DNA of 64,000 bases, from positions 33,874,802-33,938,801 of the forward strand of contig JAOWCC010000064.1 in assembly GCA_030867875.1 (NCBI GenBank), read 5' to 3'. A program made the position numbers and the translations under genes. The notes beneath the pieces are model-generated. The model was not told the DNA's origin and did no database searches. It saw nothing but the letters and a program-made list of their open reading frames with translations. Source of the stretch: Actinernus sp. WN-2022. Taxonomy: Eukaryota > Cnidaria > Anthozoa > Actiniaria > Actinernidae. Positions 10,110-21,900 of the stretch are shown in pieces (position 1 is the stretch's first letter; each line of letters opens with the position of its first letter).

Positions 10110-11705
10110 AGGCCCGATTCAAACGTCGAACGTTTCATGCGCCGCACCTAATGAGATCAAACGAAGCCGCCTAATTATCGTTTGTTTCAATTGCGTTAGG
10201 CGCATGAAAACTTCGACACACCTAATGAGATCAAACGAAGCCGCCTAATTATCGTTTGTTTCAATTGCGTTAGGCGCATGAAAACTTCGACGCACCTAAT
10301 GGAGATCAAACGAAGCCGCCTAATTATCGTTTGTTTCAATTGCGTTAGGCGCATGAAAACTTCGACGCACCTAATGAGATCAAACGAAGCCGCCTAATTA
10401 TCGTTTGTTTCAATTGCGTTAGGCGCATGAAAACTTCGACGCACCTAATGAGATCAAACGAAGCCGCCTAATTATCGTTTGTTTCAATTGCGTTAGGCGC
10501 ATGAAAACTTCGACGCACCTAATGAGATCAAACGAAGCCGCCTAATTATCGTTTGTTTCAATTGCGTTCGGCCCATGAAAACTTCGACGCACCTAATGAG
10601 ATCAAACGAAGCCGCCTAATTATCGTTTGTTTCAATTGCGTTAGGCGCATGAAAACTTCGACGCACCTAATGAGATCAAACGAAGCCGCCTAATTATCGT
10701 TTGTTTCAATTGCGTTAGGCGCATGAAAACTTCGACGCACCTAATGAGATCAAACGAAGCCGCCTAATTATCGTTTGTTTCAATTGCGTTAGGCGCATGA
10801 AAACTTCGACGCACCTAATGAGATCAAACGAAGCCGCCTAATTATCGTTTGTTTCAATTGCGTTCGGCCCATGAAAACTTCGACGCACCTAATGAGATCA
10901 AACGAAGCCGCCTAATTATCGTTTGTTTCAATTGCGTGAAAACTTCGACGCACCTAATGAGACCAAACGAAGCCGCCTAATTGTCGTTAGTTTCAATTGC
11001 GTTCGGCGCATGAAAACTTCGACGCACCTAATGAGATCAAAAGAAGCCGCCTAATTATCGTTTGTTTCAATTGCGTTCGGCGCATGAAAACTTCGACACA
11101 CCTAATGAGATCAAACGAAGCCGCCTAATTATCGTTTGTTTCAATTGCGTTAGGCGCATGAAAACTTCGACGCACCTAATGGAGATCAAACGAAGCCGCC
11201 TAATTATCGTTTGTTTCAATTGCGTTAGGCGCATGAAAACTTCGACGCACCTAATGAGATCAAACGAAGCCGCCTAATTATCGTTTGTTTCAATTGCGTT
11301 AGGCGCATGAAAACTTCGACGCACCTAATGAGATCAAACGAAGCCGCCTAATTATCGTTTGTTTCAATTGCGTTAGGCGCATGAAAACTTCGACGCACCT
11401 AATGAGATCAAACGAAGCCGCCTAATTATCGTTTGTTTCAATTGCGTTCGGCCCATGAAAACTTCGACGCACCTAATGAGATCAAACGAAGCCGCCTAAT
11501 TATCGTTTGTTTCAATTGCGTTCGGCGCATGAAAACTTCGACGCACCTAATGAGATCAAACGAAGCCGCCTAATTATCGTTTGTTGCAATTGCGTTAGGC
11601 GCATGAAAACTTCGACGCACCTAATGAGATCAAACGAAGCCGCCTAATTATCGTTTGTTGCAATTGCGTTAGGCGCATGAAAACTTCGACGTTTGAATCA
11701 AGCCT
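10110..11705. mobile_element. TIR element whose interior is a 74-bp satellite
   Basis: The left end AGGCCCGATTCAAACGTCGA and the complement of the right end (AGGCTTGATTCAAACGTCGA) are inverted repeats, continuing into TTTCATGCGCC. Everything between is the 74-bp tandem array. The unit boundaries coincide with the inner ends of the inverted repeats. A simple reading is a palindromic MITE of about 120 bp whose core was amplified in place. Confidence 0.8.
10144..11690 (+). repeat. 74-bp satellite, 21 units
   Basis: The unit begins GCACCTAATGAGATCAAACG and ends GGCGCATGAAAACTTCGAC. 21 units fill 1,547 bp: one unit lacks 9 bp near 10937 and two have an extra G (GGAGATC near 10302 and 11182). The unit contains a weak internal palindrome (CAAACGA ... 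TCGTTTG). The only open frame in it (near 11062) is an artefact of the repeat. No variable spacers, so it is not a CRISPR array. Confidence 0.95.
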
Positions 11706-11777
11706 TACACCCTATTTGATAACGCGGACCGTCTCATTATTATGGGACGAGATTATTTCACCATACTCCAACGGTTC

Positions 11778-11970
11778 TCTTTGTTATTCATAGGGCTTTA
11801 TCTACGATAAAGACCGATTGAACAACAGAGTTGTTCATTATAAATGCAATGCTTTATAGTGACCCGGGTCAATATACATATAAAGCCCTTGAATTTATAA
11901 TCTGTATAAATACCCAGGTCTTTATACAGATAAAGCCCTTGCATTTATAATGACCAATGCAAGGGTTGTG
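11778..11970 (+). repeat. Direct repeat right of the satellite region
   Basis: Second copy of the 9703-9752 phrase, followed by two inverted AAAGCCCTTGMATTTATAAT segments and a GACCCGGGTC / ACCCAGGTC motif that can fold into a hairpin. Confidence 0.6.
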
Positions 11971-11987
11971 CTCTCAAGCTTTGCTGA

Positions 11988-12118
11988 GAAAACCTCGCCA
12001 ATCCTGTAATAAGTCAGATAAATACCTCGAACCTTGGTATTCAGCCATATCATCCCTCGGGCTCTACGGACCCTCGGGATGTATATGGCTGAATGCCTAG
12101 GTTCTCGGTATATATCTC
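11988..12118. repeat. Foldback hairpin related to the 1893-2027 element
   Basis: It shares the lead GAGAAAACCTCGCCA with the earlier copy. The arms TATTCAGCCATAT and ATATGGCTGAATGC enclose CATCCCTCGGG ... CCCTCGGGATG. Confidence 0.6.
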
Positions 12119-12134
12119 TTACTTAAAGTGCCTA

Positions 12135-12657
12135 TCACCCTTTTGCAATTTTGATAGCTTATGAACCTCCGAAAGGTTTTGAGTACTTCTGTGAAGAAAG
12201 TTTTGGTTTAAAGTGAATACTTTATGTTCTACGCTTGTTTGAAATCGTGTAATGTGACCTTTCCTGACCCATGACCGCGTAAGTAAAAGCCTGGGTCAAA
12301 ACCTGGGTAGACGTCATCTTGACGTCACATAATTAATTCGGCTTTGCAATCATTTGAAGAAATACTTAACATGTTGACTAAAATTACTTTTTTCTTTACT
12401 AACAACTTAAAAACTGTGTATATTTTCTATGTATCGATGTTGTTGTGATAAAAAGGCGCCATGGAGAGTAATGCATTAATGAGATGACGTTTCGACCCAG
12501 GCTTTTACTTACGCGGTCATGCGTCAGGAAAGGTCACATTTACACGATTTCAAACAAGCATAGAACATAAAGTATTCACTTTAAACCAAAATTTTCTTCA
12601 CAGAAGTACTCAAAACGTTTCGGAGGTTCATAAGCTATCAAAATTGCAAAAGGGTGA
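12135..12657. mobile_element. Foldback element with arms of about 165 bp
   Basis: The left arm (from TCACCCTTTTGCAATTTTGA) and the right arm (ending at 12657) are reverse complements with only a few differences up to GCCTGGGTC near 12296. A spacer of about 190 bp carries no ORF. It lies immediately 3' of the host gene's last exon. Confidence 0.8.
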
Positions 12658-12820
12658 GCATAAAGGTACAAGAACCGGGAGGGGTACGCTGAATGCTTAA
12701 AGAGTTTGAAATAGTACGAAAGATAGTGAATAAAAAGAAGTTGGCAGGAAGACAGATTAGCAGGTGGAGAAGCAGATTAAACGACTAACACGTAAGAACG
12801 ATGCTGAAAGATTAGGCATT

Positions 12821-12930
12821 TCAGAGAGCACGGAAGCGTATCCCCCAATAACGAACCCTCAGTTCGGCTATGATTCTCGCCTTGTCCTCCAGCGTTCTCT
12901 TCAAATCCTCGTCTTTACCTCGAAGTTGAT
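12821..12930 (-). CDS. RhoGEF exon 39, last coding exon
   Basis: Acceptor TTTTTCAATAG. It enters in phase 1 (completing Asp) and reads DQLRGKDEDLKRTLEDKARI then IAELRV, a short charged helix, with a TGA at 12821-12823. The stop follows a less protein-like stretch (RYWGIRFRAL), so a missed donor after ELR is possible. It would then join another exon further left, which I could not find. Confidence 0.6.
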
Positions 12931-15900
12931 CTATTGAAAAATATAACAAATGACGTGTCAACAAAAGTTATGTTAACGTGAAGCGGCGACAAAGAAACCT
13001 AACAAAATGATCGCGGGCTACTTAGTGTAAAACTTAAATACAGTTGTCCAGCAACTTAAATAACTAATGACAGCCCTGCAAGAGAGTACACAAAGTAAGG
13101 GTAGTACTCGATTTGACAGTGAGACCGCCTAAAGGAAACCTAATTTCGTTGTTTACCATTATGTTGTTAATCATTTTGGTTGTAAGGTAAATCAATCTTC
13201 AGAAGTAGTCCTAACTTCCCACCTGCAAATATGTAGCCAGCAAATGGTTTCAAGACGTCACCAATATATTTTTAATGGGACACATTAAATCCACGTTGAA
13301 TTGGGATAACACGTCCCATTTAAATAAAGTCACGCTGACAAAAAGCGCAATGATCAAACCATGCTTGCTTTATGAAATGAACATTATTATTTTCCCAATT
13401 TGTCAAACTATATAATACAAAACGTTTTCCCCTTGTTCAGACGAATGGTGACATTTATGGTTCAAATTTCGCGCTGTCAAAACATGTAAATTAGGCCTGT
13501 GACGCAATACTTTGCTTTTTCAAACTGTAGCTAGAGGTATTTACGTCACAATTCCGTCCCAGGATCCGACCACTAACCACGTCATCAAAACTACTGCGCA
13601 ATACACTTTCAAAAAATTATTTTATGCTTGCATTGCAAAATAAAGCGTTTTTAATGCTATTTCAGTTTTTAGGAGAGTGCAAACATCATTTTGAGACCGT
13701 AAGTGTTTTGTATCGCTTTAAGCATCCATGAAGTATTTCTGGTATTTCTGGACTTGTCTAAAGCCTTTGATATCGTAAACCATACAATCGTACTTGATAA
13801 ATTACAACACTATGGAATTAGAGGTCTTGCGTCTAACTGGATTTATAACTATTTAATAAATCGCAAACAATTTGTCGAATTTAGGGGTAAATGCTCAGAC
13901 TATCAATCTGTTGTATGCGGTGTCCCACAGAGTCCATTCTTGGCCCCCTGTTGTTCATCTTATACATTAATTATATTCACCAAGTTTCTAATGTGCTACA
14001 GTTTATATTATTTGCAGATGACACTAATGTTTTTTGTACAGATAAAAATATTGACACTATTTATTCTACAATGAATAATAAGCTCAAGAAGGTGTCTGAC
14101 TGGCTTATAGCTAACAAGCTTACTATTAATATTAACAAAACAAACTACATCATATTTAGACCTAAACAAAGGAAACTAGCTATTAGTGGCTCTCATCTTA
14201 AACTCAATGATGAAGTTATTACCTTAAAACAAAGCACAAATTTGTTGGGAGTTTTTATTGATGAACACCTCAACTGGAAAGAACATATGGCAACAATTAC
14301 CAATAAGATATCAAAATCCATAGGTATTACTTCTAAATCTAGATTTTTTTTCTCTCCCAAACTTCACTTTGCAGCCTATATTTTGCACTTGTTATCCCTA
14401 TCTGCATTACGGTAATATTATTTGGGGCAGCACTTATGCTAGTACTCTAAATCGGGTAGTGGTGTTGCAGAAAAGAATTATTAGAATAATTACAAAATCA
14501 GTTTTGAAGCCCATACTGCACCACTTTTCTCAGCCGGCGATCTCTTAACTTTATCGAATATATATAAATTACAAGTAGGTGTATTGATGTTTTCTTATGA
14601 AAGAAAGTTACTACCACATGTTTTTCAAGAAATGTTCAACACTAACTCTAGCTTTCATTCCTACAACACTAGGAGAGCTCATGAGTACAGGCCTGAATTT
14701 TATAGAACCAACACCAGGCAATTCTCCATAATTTATCAGGGTCCCAAGTTTTGGAACTCTCTTCCTAATGAACTGAAACGCTGTACTTCCCTTATAAACT
14801 TTAAATATAAACTGACAAAATATTTGATTAATTCATAATCCTCTTGTTTGAATCTCCTCCACTTATAATTGCATACTTCATTTTTTCTTTTTTTTCCTTC
14901 CTTCTTCTTCCTTTCTCCGTAATACTTCTTTATCTGTATTAAGTTAATCTTATTGTACTATAAACACAAAAAGTACAATCTAAAGAGAAAAAAGACAGTC
15001 TAAATATAATAAGCTTTCAGCTTCTATTCAGACTGTTTTTCTAGACCGCTAGTTTTTTTTTTTATAATATGGTATCTATTTAATTATATTTCTAATTATG
15101 TGAAGTTGTTTATTGGTATGTAGTGTTGTAGTGTAGTATAGTGTAGCGTAGTAGTGTCTTTTTATACATGTTTGTACTGAATTGGTGGTTTTTCGTAATA
15201 AATGATGATGAAGGCATCATGTTACTTTTAACAGTCAACTCACCTAACAATGCTAAAGACGACCTCGCTGAATAACTGCTACCCATATCCTCCTCGCCAG
15301 ATCCCTGCCCAAACCCATTCCTGATCTTCATTGTTTCGTTAGACGATGAACTGGAAGACCAGCCAGACTCTGAGAACCCGCTCATGGTGCTGGTCTGTGT
15401 CGGGGACTTCTCATCTACGCTCTCCTCGTTAGTGAGGTCGGCTATCGTACATGGCCTGTCGTACAGGGACGGTACGGTGATAGAGATGGGAGGAGGAGGA
15501 TCCGGTAACGGGAGCTGGGGGTAGAGAAGGTAACAGAACAGAGTGAAAAGGACTACTAAAAGACAGCTGAGCAATCTGAAGACAGAGGCCAACAAGAACA
15601 TGGATTTGCATAGAGCGGATTTCGTACGAGTGGGACAAAAATACGGCATGTCCGTACCCTTACTGTGTCCGTACCCTTACTGTGTCCGTACCCTTACTGT
15701 GTCCGTACCCTTACTGTGTCCGTACCCTTACTGTGTCCGTACCCTTACTGTATCCGTACCCTTACTGTGTCCGTACCCATACTGTGTCCGTACCCTTACT
15801 GTGTCCGTACCCTTACTGTGTCCGTACCCTTACTGTACCCGTACCCTTACTGTATCCGTACCCTTACTGTATCCGTACTAGAGCAGATTTCATACTAGTG

Positions 15901-18900
15901 TGACAAACTACAGCATGTTCGTGCTGTAGCCGTGCTGTAGATGCGCTGTGCCGTAGTTCTATAATTTGATTGGATCAGCAGGACAAACACAATGGGAAAC
16001 CATTTCAACGTCACGGCATGCCGTTCGGTAACCGTGCTGTAGCCGTGCTGTAGATGCGCTGTGCCGTAGTTCTATAATTTGATTGGATCAGCAGGACAAA
16101 CACAATGGGAAACCATTTCAACGTCACGGCATGCCGTTCGGTAACCGTGCTGTAGCCGTGCTGTAGATGCGCTGTGCCGTAGTTCTATAATTTGATGGGA
16201 TCAGCAGGACAAACACAATGGGAAACCATTTCAACGTCACGGCATGCCGTTCGGTAACCGTGCTGTAGCCGTGCTGTAGCCGTGCTGTAGATGCGCTGTG
16301 CCGTAGTTCTATAATTTGATTGGATCAGCAGGACAAACACAATGGGACACCATTTCAACGTCACGGCATGCCGTTCGGTAACCGTGCTGTAGTCAGTGCT
16401 GTAGTTTGTCCCACTCATACGAAATCTGCTCTATCACTTACTGTACCGTAACGTTGTAATTTGATTGGACCAGAAAGACAAAATTCAATGGGGAAACCGT
16501 TTCAATGTTGCGACATGCCGTACAGTAACCGTGTCGCAAGTCATTGCCGTAACTTGCCCACTCATACGAAATCCTCTCCGACACCCCAGTGCTCTAATCT
16601 GCGACCGGTTTACTTGCGATTAGGTATTTCACACTGGAGACAATTGTTGTAGCGAAGGCGACCGCACTTTCTCTAAACAGTGGCTTGTTCAAAGCTAATA
16701 AAAATTACCATAATAAATGTGCCAGATCACATGAAACAATGTATACAACTACGTAGATTTGAAAAGGCAGAAGAAGCAGTAGTCTCATTCGCAGACGTTC
16801 TTAGAATCGTCACGCCATGCGCTAGCTCCACTAACGGCTGCTTACACCAGCACGGCATTCCATTCCAAGGCACTGACCAATCAGAATTCAGTTCTCAGAA
16901 TCCAAGAACTACTTGCGCGGTGGGAAATCGTTAGTGGAAATATAGAGGCTAACTTGATACATTATGTTCTTAAATATTTTGGAAGAACTCGTTTATTTTG
17001 AGGCTGAACTGGTGAACTCGTAAATGCCGACAAAAGTGAGTCGTTGCTAATTAATTTGTACATGTATGCTGTAATTGGTCTAGACTGGCTATTGCAAACA
17101 ATGGGGAAATGGAATGTTGTGCTGGTGTAAGCAGCCGTTAGTGGAGCTAACGGATGGCGTGACGATCCTAGGAGACTACAGAAGTAGCGAATGTGCCCAA
17201 AGTTAACGTTAGGTCTTAGGAAGTGCCTTTTTCGAGACCTGATCAATTAAATCTGGCTACCAAACTTTCTCGACCAAACTAAAGATGTTTCGTTTACCAT
17301 TGCCCTCTCTCTCGTGATGTTGGGTCGGGCAGTCAGAGTCAACGTTAGTGGGCCCTGGAACCAAGTAAAGCCTGGTTACTAAGTTAGCTTGAAGACTCGC
17401 GTAAAAAAAATCATGGATTCCTCGACTACTTTTTCCTCTACTAGTCGTGTATTTACAAACAAGAAAGTAAAACGTAGAGAGCTGGGAAAAGAGGTGCAAT
17501 TATTCTTGAATGTTTTATTTACTTTTCCATAAAATTGGGTCGGTCGGTCCGGGCAATGGTAAACGAAACATTTTATTAGGATGGCCTAACATCTATGGTC
17601 GCCAACTGGCTACTGAAAAAATCTCAGCTTAGAGTACTGATCTCAAGCATCATACCCTAATATCAGGGGGAGGGTTAGGTAAGGGTGCGGTTTCTGGCTC
17701 TGCCTCGGGATCTGGTGGAGGAGGGGGTGGTGGAAGGGGTTCGCATTCACTCTCTAGCTCTTCTCCAGTTTCTGCTTCCGTCTCAGTTTCAATCTCCAGT
17801 TCCTGCAGCTCTGGTTCAGGAAGTGCTTCTTCGACCTCGGGTTCAAGTTCGGGTTTCGGATCACTCTTAACCTCTATTTCTGCGAGGGACTCGATTTGTG
17901 CGACTGTTGTATTTTGAGATAAGGAGTCATCGACGGGGTTCGCTTCACTCTCGTCTGTCTCCTTAACCAGTTCTTCCTCCCCATTCGCCTCCTCTTTCTT
18001 CTCAGTTTCTTCCGGTAAGGGACTAGGCGCGGTTGTCGAGAGCCCTGGGGGTGGTAGGGCAACGCGTCGTTGTCTTAGGGGTGGACTGGGTGGACCTGAA
18101 CTATCATTTTGAGTGGGGCGAGGACCAGCTAGAGATACTCCACCTCTTCTGCCACGTTCTATCGCAAAGAAAGTAGTACGTAAGACTCATGTCTCATATT
18201 TCCTCAGTCGATTGCCAGTTCTAGAATACGAATCGAGCGCAAAACTCGTATACGTCACCTCTGCCCTTGAACGCCTCAGCCGTGTCCGTGATATATTTGT
18301 ACCAGCTATAAAGTAACAACACGCCAACGGTGTTAGTTGCAAACAGTCTGAAGTAAATGGATTAACTAAAAGAAACATCATTCAAGTTTACAAGCCTTGT
18401 CATGGTTGGTACAATTTCTACCAACTGAAATCCAAGGACTTTTCATGTTCAAGTACTAATACTTACTGTGTGTGAGACGCAGCTACACGTCATTAGGTTA
18501 CTACCATGAAACAATCTATTCTTGACCAAGTATTTTACACCTTGCTTTTATTTCTGAAAAACGTCTGAAGTCGATGACTTTTTCAGGTCATTTTTGTATT
18601 CAGTGACTTATCAAGGCGAACAGTCAAAACAGACCATGGTTGACTTGACATAGTTCGGACATCAGACTTTGCCAATGCTCCAGATGTAGTACACACTTTC
18701 CTCAGGCATTGATAAATTGTACTTGCGAACTTTTTAAATATCATTGCATTTGAATGAGGAAAATAAGACAAAGAAACCATTCAAAATATTCTTACTTTTT
18801 TCTTTCCGTTATCGTAGCTGCCACCAATTCGTAGATCTGGGGCCCTACGGACGACGTGCCCACCAGAAAGAAAGCACGCTTATCTGAAATCAAATGTTGT

Positions 18901-21900
18901 GTTAGTTACTAGCCGAGTCAAACAGAAGACAAGAGTCAGAGTTCAAATAAATATAGCTCATTAAAGGTAGTTACTTGGCGAACAGTTCCCTTATTTCCCA
19001 TCCATCCAACCAACATAAGAGTAAAATTGTAACTATTACCTTACTGGTACTTATTTTCGCGATTTCCGCGATTTAAAAAAATCGCGAAAATATGAAAATT
19101 AAAGTACATTTTGATACATTTTCTCCTTCAAATCGCAAAATTTAAGTCTCGCGAAATATGGCTCTCATTTTCGCGAAATTAAGTTCCCGCGAAAATAAGT
19201 ACCAATAAGGTACATATGAATCATGACATCCAATAAGGTACATATGAATCATGACATCCAATAAGGTACATATGAATCATGACATCCAATAAGGTACACA
19301 TGAATCATGACATCCAATAAGGTACACATGAATCATGACATCCAATAAGGTACATAGGAATCATGACATCCAATAAGGTACATAGGAATCATGACATCCA
19401 ATAAGGTACATAGGAATCATGACATCCAATAAGGTACATAGGAATCATGACATCCAATTAGGTACATAGGAATCATGACATCCAATAAGGTACACAGGAA
19501 TCATGACATCCAATAAGGTACATAGGAATCATGACATCCAATAAGGTACACATGAATCATGACATCCAATAAGGTACACATGAATCATGACATCCAATAA
19601 GGTACATATGAATCATGACATCCAATAAGGTACATAGGAATCATGACATCCAATAAGGTACATAGGAATCATGACATCCAATAAGGTACACATGAATCAT
19701 GACATCCAATAAGGTACATAGGAATCATGACATCCAATAAGGTACATAGGAATCATGACATCCAATAAGGTACATAGGAATCATGACATCCAATAAGGTA
19801 CACATGAATCATGACATCCAATAAGGTACATAGGAATCATGACATCCAATAAGGTACATAGGAATCATGACATCCAATAAGGTACATAGGAATCATGACA
19901 TCCAATAAGGTACACATGAATCATGACATCCAATAAGGTACACAGGAATCATGACATCCAATAAGGTACATAGGAATCATGACATCCAATAAGGTACACA
20001 GGAATCATGACATCCAATAAAGTACATTGGAATCATGACATCCAAACTCGTTCAACAAAGGACTGGTACCGAGTGTGTAAATTTAATCGAATTTCATAAC
20101 TAATTTATTTTTATTTTTAAATGAATCCCACCAAAAGAACGATTACATCGAAATTAGTAATTTTAACGAGTTTGAAGATGTTTGAGTAAATAAGAACTGA
20201 ATAGCAAGCATTTGAAAATAACAAAAATAAGAGTTCAGTATGGTGTGGGGGGACGCCATCCCCCCGAATTTTCAAACACTTCCTATTCAGTTCTTATTTA
20301 CTCAAATATATTCAAACTCGGTAAACATAATAAATTCCATGTGTTCTTTCTTGTGGTGGGGTTCATTTTTTTTAAATAAAATACAATTAGTTTAGAATTT
20401 CATAACATGACGTACAAAGCCTAATAGCAGCTATGCAATTTTGTTTACACCACTCAACATTCCAACATTAACAAACAACAGCCGCTGCTGATTGCTGAGC
20501 AATTCATATTCAAATCCATTTCACAATCAAACATCGGTTTTATTCCTTGGAGATTCTGTGTTTGTCTCAGTAAAATGAATAATGTTGTTCCACTGAGCGC
20601 TTTTGCGAAAGCGAACCTGAAATGTTCTTTTAATTTCTTACTGTCTTATATATAACAGTATTTCAGAACATTTTCAGGTTTTAGAAGTCAGCGCCAACTG
20701 CGCCCTCGAGTTTATATCACATTAGTTTAAATTTGCACACTCGGTCCCAGTCCTTTTGTAGTTAACAAAATGGCTAATACCGATATACAAGACTGCAAAA
20801 CTAGTCTTTTGGTGTACGAGATACATGGATACAAACAGAGAATTGACAACATACCAGTGGCTACGTTTCTTGTGAGCACGTTGTTTAGTTTGATAATTGG
20901 ACTGTGAGTAGTCTGTAAATAAAGAAAGTTTACAAACATCACAACTGAAATGCTGGTTTGGCTCATTAATAATAGAGAGATTAAGCACCGCAACGTCAGC
21001 CGCCGTCAAAATACGAAATAAATATATAAGAAAAGTGGAAAAGAATTCCAACGTTCACAACAAACACGGATCTACTCAACTTCACGTAAAAACAGAAAAT
21101 GTCAAGCAGCAAACGCGCGAAAATTGTGGTTATATTTTCATTTCTGCCGTTCGCGGGAAGAAAGAACGCGATGCTTAATCTCTGTAATAACTGATGACGT
21201 GGATGTGAGCATTACAGTACATAAATATATGGTAACGATTATCCTTAATTTGTTGGTAGATGTCATCAGGGTTGTCAATCAAATCCAAAAACCAGTGTGT
21301 TTTCTACCATTTACAAACTTAGGGCACATTTGGTTGATCATATTCATGAGAATAAGAATAGATGGAATAGTCTTTGAAAATCACTGGTTCAGGCACATTT
21401 TGCACTGTAAGCTACAAACACTTGCTGACTTATGATATTCGGGATACAATTAGTATTCCAAAGGCTAAAAAAAAACCGATATAAGCGATTTGAAGTGCTC
21501 ATTCTGTGTATTCTTATTCCACACGACTGTTCATGATTTTCATTTACGATATTTTCATTCAGTTATTGCTAAATTAGCCGCCCATTTCTCAGCATCAACC
21601 TGGCATCTGATCAAACCCTACTAATGACTGATTTTACAACAATAAAAAAGGACATCTGTGCAAAACCTTCTCCTGGTAACCCGTTGACATGTTGGTGCTG
21701 TGACATTTGAGGACCAATCTATCGTCTTGTTTTTGTAGGATGATGAGCAAGTCCTCTAATAGTAACACATGGAGGTCTGTACAGAGGGAATCCAGAGGTA
21801 AGACATTACACTGGGTGAACAGCAAATCATACAGTAAAAAATACGAAAAGGAAAGCTCTGATTGGTCGATAGCTATGTGATATTAGAGTACAGGCCGCCC

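Larger units (their letters stand above)
15610..16434. mobile_element. TIR element holding two tandem arrays
   Basis: The ends ATAGAGCGGATTTCGTACGA and the complement of CATACGAAATCTGCTCTAT are inverted repeats that continue into GTGGGACAAA. The interior is a 17-bp minisatellite (15651-15883), then about four copies of a 117-bp module (15925-16400). A diverged single-module relative follows at 16438-16590, and another lies near 35455-35700. Confidence 0.75.

Noticed and set aside
10144..11690. CRISPR-like array
   Set aside because: The 74-bp units are contiguous with no unique spacers, and the genome is eukaryotic.
15515..15649. Membrane protein starting at 15649 or 15601 with a hydrophobic segment
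   Set aside because: The hydrophobic stretch is the pyrimidine tract of a strong splice acceptor at 15515. Starting the exon at 15514 gives a phase that joins RhoGEF exon 37.
15543..15903. Three overlapping CPYPYC / VRTLTVS 'proteins'
   Set aside because: Products of the 17-bp minisatellite, which stays open in all three frames.
18583..18780. 65-codon - strand ORF
   Set aside because: It lies between PH exons 35 and 36, has no domain, and the splice chain skips it.
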